From contig JAOZOC010000038.1 in NCBI GenBank assembly GCA_029933495.1, positions 1 to 12,988 on the forward strand: DNA of 12,988 nucleotides. Reading direction: 5' to 3'. The translations under genes were made by a program, and so were the position numbers. Of the stretch, positions 9,601 to 12,988 are shown piece by piece. Position 1 is the first letter of the stretch. Every line of letters begins with the position of its first letter. The notes under the pieces were generated by a model. It had not been told where the DNA came from and did not search any database. It saw only the letters and a list, made by a program, of their open reading frames with translations. The DNA is from Bacteroidales bacterium (GTDB lineage Bacteria; Bacteroidota; Bacteroidia; Bacteroidales; JAADJA01).

Positions 9601-10642
9601 TCCTGGATCACCCCTTACTACCCAGGGTTATGTGGTTTTAAATTCCGAATTTATGGTACAGGGAAATACCCTAACTGCAAATGGTGATCTTCATGTAAAT
9701 GCAGGAAGTGTTTTAAATATTGATGATCTTGCTATTCTGAAAATGGCTGATAACAAATGGCTGGCTGTTAATGCCGGAGGAACTCTTGAAGTAATAGGCT
9801 TAGCCGGCAACCAGGCCACTATTACACACTCCACAGGTCACTATAATTTCTGGGTAGGTGATGGAGCAACTATCAGTGCTGAACATGCCATATTCGAATA
9901 TATGGAAACCGATGGTGTTCATTTAAACTTTGGATCCATCGTTGATCCTGTACATTCTTTTAATAATTGTATATTTCAAAATGGTGCTACAGGGGGCAAT
10001 ATCATGACAATTGATAACACCCAGGATTTTACAGTAAATAATGCTGAGTTTCCAACAAATACCTGGGGCGGAGTTTACAATGTATTTAAAACCTCAGCAT
10101 CGGGAAATACAACTTTTATAGATGCAAGTGGAGGCTTTGCAGGTGAAGCTTTTGAGTATGATCCAAATAATCTTGTGCATTGGGGAGCACCAGAATTAAG
10201 GCTTGACCTGACTGTATTTTTGGAAGGACCATTTAATGGAACGTCTATGAATACAGATATAAATTCAATTTTACCACTCAATAGCCCATTTGATCCAACT
10301 CTCCCCTATTTTGGCAATCCCCTACCCGATTGGTATTATGCAGCAGGAGGAAGTGTTGGTTCCATTCCCGTTTCCACAATCGTTGATTGGATATTGGTAC
10401 AATTAAGGGATGCTGGCAGTCCGGCTACGGCATTGCCCGCCACAGAAATTGGCACCTCTTCCGCATTTGTTTTGAATAATGGTAAAGTCGTAAGCCTGGA
10501 TGGATCAAGTCCTGTTTCCTTTAGTGTTACCCCTGCAAATAATTTATATGCAATTATCTGGCACAGAAACCATCTGGGGGTAATTTCCGCAAACCCACTT
10601 ATTGAGTCCGGAGGCATCTATTCATATGATTTTTCTTCATAA
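3602..10642 (+). CDS. Giant secreted multidomain protein: propeller-like, GEVED and beta-helix repeats; stop before its dockerin-like tail
   Basis: A 2346-residue exported protein. Residues 1-21 are a Sec signal peptide (basic MKKS, hydrophobic LLFLLITTF, cut probably after SFG). Residues ~95-510 form an aromatic-rich region starting PPDPNGDVGPNHYFQ, probably a propeller-like fold. Residues ~520-650 are a GEVED domain (VDWNNDGDF, then WGEVEDYNINV). WTGA...NW...TDVVIPA modules start at residues 657 and 1656, each leading into long Gly/Asn-rich beta-strand repeats. Two SFNNC/FEYDPNN modules lie at ~1506-1648 and ~2056-2194. From residue 2201 comes the C-terminal module (TVFLEGPFNGTSMNTD, VDWILVQLRDA, IIWHRNHLGVISANP). 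The TAA at 10640-10642 falls just after YDFSS, while the upstream paralogue continues here into a dockerin-like tail; that tail is present in frame right after the stop. Start chosen because the ATG is directly followed by the signal peptide. Probably a surface adhesin or matrix protein; no catalytic motif seen. Confidence 0.9.
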   Translation: MKKSIPCLSLLFLLITTFSFGQKEQTPLKAETGTLTFLGISQPINSLEEFPFPERHDFERNEEMKDRFYPNAENALPKGPDPVIQKFMGENYDSKGLTVNYDGISGTSYPPDPNGDVGPNHYFQTTNINYQIFDKAGNSLYGPADIRNFWGITEGVSDPVVLYDDNADRWFVEIFTTTPNPGGPFNIKFAISQTGNPLGSYYLYTLAGLPNLPDFTKFGVWRDGYYMSANSGSYDVYAFDRSSMIAGAPTGFVRFDNAWRPLSGFHCIMPLENDGAFAPSGTPGQFITINDDAWGGNDELWIYELDVDWNNTGAATFTRTQQITVASFDSNFGPSMDNIYQQGTAQRLDAVPQVLNYHAQYRNFGTHQTIVCNHSVDIDNTDHAGVRWYELRDTGGSWWLYQQSTYAPDAHSRWMGAIAMNAYGDIGLAYSVSSSSLYPGLRYTGRHASDPLGTMTFAEQSIWDGTNSQTYGNRWGDYYSMSVDPLDNRTFWFTGEYHGTNRRTRIAAIDFGVYCAASGGCDEYISDVFFGSINNSSGCTYYGDYTAMSTDLPLNGSEFLTIHNGNPIYTVDECGVWVDWNNDGDFYDANESIPVSNSPSEGPYYADITPPAGTTTGLKTMRIRIDYDTPPLPCGTATWGEVEDYNINVTPKVPAVWTGAFDENWHNADNWSTAYIPDATTDVIIPATTTKCWVWAGPAQCNNITIEFGSGNDLRIWDQDLEVYGDMDFWGQLLMDHTDGIITVQGNVTWRPGSSASIQANAIINVHGDWNFQSGANVEMNDGIVNFTGAGTSMIRSYEENCYFNNLVIYKTSPDWAGISNFSTENLHINGDLIIQAGSEMYLSSPESVILQGNLVNFGSLYGNAGTVVFNGSDQSIIGTVSYPTTLYFNNLLISSAISTSILNKDITINGNLTIEEGQFNTNDHTISIQGNWNNQIGTDAFVEGNGRVIFKGGYSIINGDEEFNILELNKVNDDVSFLDIDGCTVTCQQYDWTSGVGVNVKEGGVFTAFDLMDNGIFGGWRIYNNGTINISNYGSGQWVDMNGIIRLIGGTMNVYGGDGISYWPYAANAEIHMTEGSVLDFHDQGIRIYDSPTYTLTENITGGTIRTAGGFWGEFADFRPDYGTMEFYGSEDATVYTMNACKLNDVIINKGSKDETSTKTTGTSVHTLLIDERSGKTISDGTKSNMITLGGFLKIGGDLTINNGVLNSADNHINISGDWINNVGDSGFDETTGEVIFEGNVIEHILANEVFADISVETRLEISDNIEVDVTGRLHIYAGFLQLGTYSDIRIDGNLFISSGACFRANSGGSEIEIGGNWVNNNPVNNYTQGYYAGGEVVTFNGSSDQGLSTYAPEEYFSNLHINKTGGSVKPADNIRVGAFFVIFNGDWLDLGYGLNHKFEGDILIEAGGGYYPLGITTITGTGDQYYTNNGGTAMFGDLVIEKTGILHLNSDMVVFNNHTTTIEEGTLNLNGNQFKSIGNININDGGELLVDAGAWLSIVAGLYVNNGGEFTASGVNGNNAHIWKDVVGYYEFEVNSGGSISAKYTDFKDMDEDGILVKDGANVDPANCFNNCNFYDQYISPPNSRLFINTDQVLSINNINFYNNPNIQYCFNIGKSNNLGEIVITTTGGDFTGPLFEWDPDNRIHWADYVHGLWTGAVSSDWIDNNNWSDFQTPSVTTDVVIPAGTPHNPKLQYSPASCNNLVIESGASMEIVDDALAVVNNCEIYGQLIMNHPLAYLECISGIYWKPGSTADVTDGYIRANSWFWEEGTNAQLGTGNTAGVRSTIGNYDQDASFGNLDLYPLTPKDLGKVKTNYPLKVTGDCVAMYGSNWQTSIDWFIDGNWEIMDGASFTVWNDAQINCNSQFILDGELILQDPSSVVVHGLFTFGSTGILNIDNSSFLCDFNVPTGWIDLLGDIQMTSGSMEFPDASIRFAGTSTISGGTVSTGLSAAANVAGAFQPSGGILELVGGDAGHYLQITNGNYVNELHVNRSSPIGIHPGSPLTTQGYVVLNSEFMVQGNTLTANGDLHVNAGSVLNIDDLAILKMADNKWLAVNAGGTLEVIGLAGNQATITHSTGHYNFWVGDGATISAEHAIFEYMETDGVHLNFGSIVDPVHSFNNCIFQNGATGGNIMTIDNTQDFTVNNAEFPTNTWGGVYNVFKTSASGNTTFIDASGGFAGEAFEYDPNNLVHWGAPELRLDLTVFLEGPFNGTSMNTDINSILPLNSPFDPTLPYFGNPLPDWYYAAGGSVGSIPVSTIVDWILVQLRDAGSPATALPATEIGTSSAFVLNNGKVVSLDGSSPVSFSVTPANNLYAIIWHRNHLGVISANPLIESGGIYSYDFSS
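5170..5550 (+). other. GEVED domain coding segment
   Basis: Encodes ISDVFFGSINNSSGC, a cysteine-containing core, VDECGVWVDWNNDGDFYD and the diagnostic end WGEVEDY. GEVED domains are small extracellular beta domains in secreted Bacteroidota proteins. Here the domain separates the N-terminal propeller-like region from the repeats. Confidence 0.8.
5570..5660 (+). repeat. WTGA...NW...TDVIIPA module, copy 1
   Basis: Encodes WTGAFDENWHNADNWS then IPDATTDVIIPA. The same pattern recurs at 8567-8660 (WTGAVSSDWIDNNNWS, TPSVTTDVVIPAG). Each copy starts a new block of beta repeats, so the protein seems built from two such blocks. Confidence 0.75.
6899..6997 (+). repeat. GGTIRT beta-repeat, copy 3
   Basis: Encodes NITGGTIRTAGGFWGEFADF followed by a Pro-x-x-Gly-Thr-Met-Glu-Phe-Tyr-Gly-Ser pattern, nearly the same as copy 1 at 391-489 of the upstream gene. 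The flanking text (YWPY, then IDERSGKTIS versus IDERTGAIIS) also matches, so a region of about 250 residues is paralogous between the genes. Confidence 0.75.
8117..8545 (+). repeat. SFNNC/FEYDPNN module, internal copy of the giant gene
   Basis: Encodes VNNGGEFTASGVNGN, SISAKYTDFKDM, NCFNNCNF and FTGPLFEWDPDNRIHW. In contrast with the other two copies it is followed by the second WTGA module rather than by the C-terminal module, so it looks like an internal duplication that ends the first half of the protein. Confidence 0.78.
8567..8660 (+). repeat. WTGA...NW...TDVVIPA module, copy 2
   Basis: Second copy of the block-starting module described at 5570-5660, with WTGA, NNNWS and TTDVVIPAGTP. 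It follows the internal FEWDPDNRIHW module by only seven residues, marking a block junction. Confidence 0.75.
9419..9520 (+). repeat. GGTIRT-type beta-repeat, copy 4 (diverged)
   Basis: Encodes TISGGTVSTG, AGAFQPSGGILELVGGD. It is the counterpart of copy 2 in the upstream gene (AGTFEPSGGTFEFTGT) and has the same position relative to the following SFNNC module. Confidence 0.65.
9767..10183 (+). repeat. SFNNC/FEYDPNN module, last copy of the giant gene
   Basis: Encodes VNAGGTLEVIGLAGNQATI, SAEHAIFEYMETDGV, VHSFNNCIFQNGA and FAGEAFEYDPNNLVHW. It is the closest counterpart of the module at 1315-1728, sharing the AGN.AT..H and FEYM stretches, and like it is followed by the LEGP/WHRNHLG module. 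Confidence 0.8.
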
Positions 10643-10879
10643 ACAGGAAGTTTACCTATTTTTGCTACTTTTTCACCGGCAATTTGGAGGATGATGGCTG
10701 GTGATGGGAATGGCGACGGTGATGTGTCAATATCTGACATAGATAATGTCTGGAGACAACAAACAGGCACAAAAGGTTATCTTGAAGGAGATTTTGATAT
10801 GGGCAATGAAGTTATGAACCAGGATAAGAATGATTTATGGTTTCCAAACAAAACTAAGTGGTCATTTATTCCTGAATAG
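10643..10879 (+). pseudogene. Stranded dockerin-like C-terminal tail of the giant protein
   Basis: The 78 codons directly after the TAA at 10640-10642 stay open in the same frame to TAG at 10877-10879. They encode a linker (TGSLPIFATFSPAIWRMMA) and two dockerin-like, calcium-loop-like repeats: GDGNGDGDVSISDIDNVW, and a degenerate GDFDMGNEVMNQDKNDLW. The spacing from YDF to GDGN matches the intact upstream paralogue to within about three residues. This is therefore the tail of the 2346-residue protein cut off by one nonsense codon, not a new gene, although ATGATG at 10691 with a close GGAGG could mimic a start. Alternatives are a sequencing error or stop read-through. Confidence 0.85.
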
Positions 10880-10941
10880 TTTGGTTTTGCATTTTTGGAA
10901 TTGAATCTCAAATTCCTAATAGTAAAAACAACAGAAATTAA
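10879..10941 (+). pseudogene. Remnant of a second C-terminus (VWF...SQIPNSK)
   Basis: In the frame starting at 10879, which is shifted from the giant gene, the DNA reads VWF, six residues, SQIPNSKNNRN and TAA at 10939-10941. The upstream gene ends VWF, six residues, SQIPSSKKSGTIDK and TAA. In both, one base after TAA comes ACGTTCTTTTAA. The remnant has no start codon of its own and is cut off by an upstream TGA at 10873, so it is not translated as such. It looks like the end of another paralogue left by deletion or recombination. Confidence 0.6.
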
Positions 10942-10942
10942 T

Positions 10943-10982
10943 ACGTTCTTTTAAGTACCGATACAAATATAACATCTTCGCA
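10943..10982 (+). repeat. 3' element shared with gene 1
   Basis: ACGTTCTTTTAA (10943-10954) and AACATCTTCGCA (10971-10982) are identical to 2459-2470 and 2499-2510 after gene 1; the spacing differs (28 versus 40 bases start to start). The pair precedes a terminator in both places, but the terminator stems are of different sequence. Confidence 0.7.
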
Positions 10983-10984
10983 AA

Positions 10985-11014
10985 AAGGTCGCTCGTCCGG
11001 GCGACCTTCTTTTT
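10985..11014 (+). terminator. Rho-independent terminator after the giant gene
   Basis: AAGGTCGC (10985-10992) pairs with GCGACCTT (11001-11008), extended inward by a T-G and a C-G pair, with loop GTCC, and is followed by CTTTTTA. It ends the giant-gene unit before the small-protein/protease operon. Confidence 0.88.
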
Positions 11015-11016
11015 AT

Positions 11017-11050
11017 TTTGTCTGACTTTGTAGAAAAAATACTATTTTTG
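11017..11050 (+). promoter_or_regulatory. Putative promoter of the small-protein/C25 protease operon
   Basis: TATTTTTG at 11043-11050 fits the -7 consensus TAnnTTTG and TTTG at 11017-11020 can serve as -33 element (22 bp apart). The 8-base direct repeat TTTGTAGA at 11027-11034 and 11047-11054, exactly 20 bp apart, lies across it. Start codon 29 bases downstream. Confidence 0.5.
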
Positions 11051-11079
11051 TAGACAGAACATTAACAACTCCTTAAGCT

Positions 11080-11610
11080 ATGAAAGAAAATCAGGAAGAG
11101 TTAACCCCTAAAGAAAAACTTGATCAGGAAAACTTTTTACTAAAATCAAAAATAATAACACAAGGCGGAATTTTTGGTGGAGAGTCAGATATTGATCCGG
11201 AGATTGAAAATGTCTTCCTTAAGAATATTTTAGCTTTTGAAGAGGCAGAATACAAACCCTTTTATGAAATAATCGGAGTTGATCCAAAAGATTTTCCACC
11301 TGTTGACCTCTTATCCGAAATAGAAATCAAAACCTATTTTAATAAATTAATAAAAATCTTTGAGGATCATAAAGTGTTTTATGATGTAAACGAAACCGTT
11401 CCTGTTGAAGTCTCGTACAAATTTTTAATTGAAGATTATCTTCTTTCAGAGTCGCAACAACTCCCTGAAGGTTTTAACCATGTTATTGACGGATGTAGTG
11501 GTGACTGTCCTGGTTGTTTTCAGGCTGACTATTGCAAAAATAAAGATGATATCTGGCCACCTGAAGAACTTGAAGCCGAACGCAAAAGAAGAGAACAGGA
11601 AAAATTCTAA
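11080..11610 (+). CDS. Conserved-looking hypothetical protein with four-cysteine cluster
   Basis: A 176-residue acidic, soluble protein without signal peptide or membrane segment; I do not recognise the family. It begins with a charged stretch (MKENQEELTPKEKLDQ), has a mostly helical-looking middle (ILAFEEAEYKPFYEIIGVDP, YFNKLIKIFEDH), and near the C-terminus holds CSGDCPGCFQADYC, i.e. C-x3-C-x2-C-x5-C, a likely zinc or iron-sulfur site. It ends in a charged helix (EELEAERKRREQEKF). The ATG at 11080 is the first in frame, after a Bacteroidota-type promoter, without Shine-Dalgarno sequence. The protease gene begins 19 bases after its stop, so the two are probably co-transcribed. The product is cytoplasmic by prediction, while its neighbour is exported, so a direct partnership is not evident. 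Confidence 0.8.
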   Translation: MKENQEELTPKEKLDQENFLLKSKIITQGGIFGGESDIDPEIENVFLKNILAFEEAEYKPFYEIIGVDPKDFPPVDLLSEIEIKTYFNKLIKIFEDHKVFYDVNETVPVEVSYKFLIEDYLLSESQQLPEGFNHVIDGCSGDCPGCFQADYCKNKDDIWPPEELEAERKRREQEKF

Positions 11611-11629
11611 TATTTAATATTGATATTGT

Positions 11630-12988
11630 ATGAAAAAATTACTACTAACAATTTCGCTGATTTTCTCAATTGTTTCTTTTGCCGGAACAGTTGATAAAAC
11701 TTACTCTTTTAAAAACATTAGCATTTCGGAAAACAATATCTCCGGCCAGCAATTCCACATTGCTAACTTTGAAAACACATTACTCACCGGAAAAACAGGT
11801 GAGCCGGCACTCCCATATTACGCAGTAAAATTACTGCTACCTCCTGGGATGGCAGCCGAGTCAATCGAATTTATCGGAACAGATGAAGTTATTGTACCAG
11901 GATTTTTTAATATCTATCCACAACAAACATCGCGACCTTTATCAGACAGTAGTAAAACGGTATTCAGAATCAACAAGAATATTTATAATACTGATGCTGC
12001 TTATCCCGAAAAGAGTACAGGGACTCTGACAACAGAATATCTGAACGGATATGCGATTGCATTGTCAACATTCACACCGGTAAAATATAATCCTGTAACT
12101 GGCGTGCTGTCCTATTACTCAAAAGTAACTATAAAGCTTACCATTAAAAGCTCAGCAGCATCTGATAATGCTTTGCAAAATCTGAGTTCATCGAACCAGA
12201 TTAAATCAAGAATATTAAAATTCTCACAAAACCCGGCAGTTCTGAAACAATATCCGACAGTCAATCCTAAATCTGATAATTACCAGCTACTTATCATTAC
12301 TCCTTCACAATACGAAAATAGTTTTCAGGATTTGACTGACAGCTATCTCGGAAGAGGCATTAAAACGCAGATAGCAACTACCGAATATATCTACGCTAAT
12401 ATAAGTGGTCAGGATAATCAGGAAAAAATCAGGAATTATATTATCGGGGAATACCAAAATCATTCTGTTGAATATGTTTTACTTGGTGGTGACGTTGAAC
12501 ATATTCCATACAGGGGATTTTATTGTTCTGTCCAGTCGAGCAGCGTATATACAGACGACGACATTCCGGCAGACTTATATTATTCAGCTCTGGACGGAAC
12601 CTGGAATGATGATGGCGATGGCTGGTGGGGAGAACCGGGGGAAGATGACCTGTTACCTGATATTGCAGTGGCGCGCCTCTCATTTAGCAATTCGACGGAA
12701 TTATCCAATATGATTCATAAAACTATTTTCTATCAAAACAGCCCTGTTTTAGGTGAACTGAGAAATCCTTTGCTTGTTGGAGAAGATCTTTGGCCGAATC
12801 CTCAAACCTGGGGAGCCGATTATATGAATCTGTTAATTGGAAACCGTTCAGATAACGGATATACTACTAATGGAATACCCACAGATCACAATATTGATTC
12901 GCTTTATGAGAAAAATACTTCCTGGAATAAATACGATTTAATGGCAGAGATAAACAGTGGGAAACAGTTCGTTCATCATGTTGGTCAA
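11630..12988 (+). CDS. Gingipain-like C25 cysteine protease precursor, 5' part
   Basis: The frame from ATG 11630 is open through the window end (453 residues). Residues 1-18 are a signal peptide (MKKLLLTISLIFSIVSFAG). Residues ~50-200 fit the gingipain-type propeptide (TGEPALPYYAVKLLLPPG). The protease domain follows: YQLLIITPSQYENSFQDL, an Arg/Gly region (LGRGIKTQIATTEYIY), VEYVLLGGDVEHIPYRGF, the acidic segment DDDIPADLYYSALDGTWNDD, and LLPDIAVARLSFSN, all characteristic of peptidase family C25. The cut falls at ...FVHHVGQ, where family members usually have the catalytic His (GH); the catalytic Cys lies beyond the window. Such enzymes are secreted, usually by the type IX system, and activated by removing the propeptide. 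The gene follows the small Cys-cluster gene by 19 bases and has no promoter of its own that I can see. Confidence 0.9.
   Translation, partial: MKKLLLTISLIFSIVSFAGTVDKTYSFKNISISENNISGQQFHIANFENTLLTGKTGEPALPYYAVKLLLPPGMAAESIEFIGTDEVIVPGFFNIYPQQTSRPLSDSSKTVFRINKNIYNTDAAYPEKSTGTLTTEYLNGYAIALSTFTPVKYNPVTGVLSYYSKVTIKLTIKSSAASDNALQNLSSSNQIKSRILKFSQNPAVLKQYPTVNPKSDNYQLLIITPSQYENSFQDLTDSYLGRGIKTQIATTEYIYANISGQDNQEKIRNYIIGEYQNHSVEYVLLGGDVEHIPYRGFYCSVQSSSVYTDDDIPADLYYSALDGTWNDDGDGWWGEPGEDDLLPDIAVARLSFSNSTELSNMIHKTIFYQNSPVLGELRNPLLVGEDLWPNPQTWGADYMNLLIGNRSDNGYTTNGIPTDHNIDSLYEKNTSWNKYDLMAEINSGKQFVHHVGQ

Noticed and set aside
10691..10879. Independent small gene starting at ATGATG with a GGAGG just upstream
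   Set aside because: Its sequence is the expected in-frame continuation of the giant protein, and these bases simply encode Trp-Arg-Met-Met; Bacteroidota rarely depend on such a Shine-Dalgarno sequence.
10800..10879. Type IX secretion C-terminal sorting domain in the giant protein tail
   Set aside because: No typical type A/B pattern (such as a final Lys-rich beta strand after a PNP-type start) is visible; the tail looks dockerin-like instead.
12405..12713. A 102-residue open frame inside the protease region
   Set aside because: It overlaps the C25 reading frame, whose family motifs are clear in the other frame.

Overview
The window reads as Bacteroidota DNA, probably a Bacteroidales/Marinilabiliales-type marine or sediment lineage; the rank below phylum is a guess. 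Supporting signs are AT-rich DNA, starts without Shine-Dalgarno sequences, TAnnTTTG-type promoter elements, an AraC-type regulator of a form common in Bacteroidota, very large secreted beta-rich adhesin-like proteins with a GEVED module, and a gingipain-type (C25) protease precursor. All genes are on the + strand.

Layout: (1) 1-2457 is the 3' end of a giant secreted repeat protein. It ends in a conserved 'LEGP...WHRNHLGVISA...' module and a dockerin-like, calcium-loop-like tail, and is followed by a strong terminator. (2) 2612-3433 is an AraC-family regulator with its own promoter. (3) 3602-10642 is a 2346-residue secreted paralogue of gene 1: signal peptide, propeller-like N-terminal region, GEVED domain, two WTGA-type modules, long beta-helix-like repeats and the same C-terminal module. 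An in-frame TAA cuts it off from 78 further in-frame codons (10643-10879) that encode its dockerin-like tail. (4) Just after that tail, 10879-10941 holds an out-of-frame remnant of a second C-terminus of the gene 1 type, followed by a 3' element shared with gene 1 and by another terminator. (5) 11080-11610 encodes a small unknown protein with a four-cysteine cluster. Nineteen bases later comes the 5' part of a C25 (gingipain-like) protease (11630 to window end), probably in the same operon.

Together the window describes a cell-surface/secretion locus: two related giant adhesin-like proteins flanking a local regulator, then an exported protease with a small partner. The most interesting signals are the nonsense-split C-terminus, the remnant C-terminus and shared 3' element (evidence of recombination among paralogues), the shared C-terminal module without an evident type IX sorting domain, and a Gln where the C25 catalytic His is expected at the window edge. 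I found no clear wholly new system; the shared C-terminal module plus dockerin-like tail is the best candidate for an undercharacterised one.
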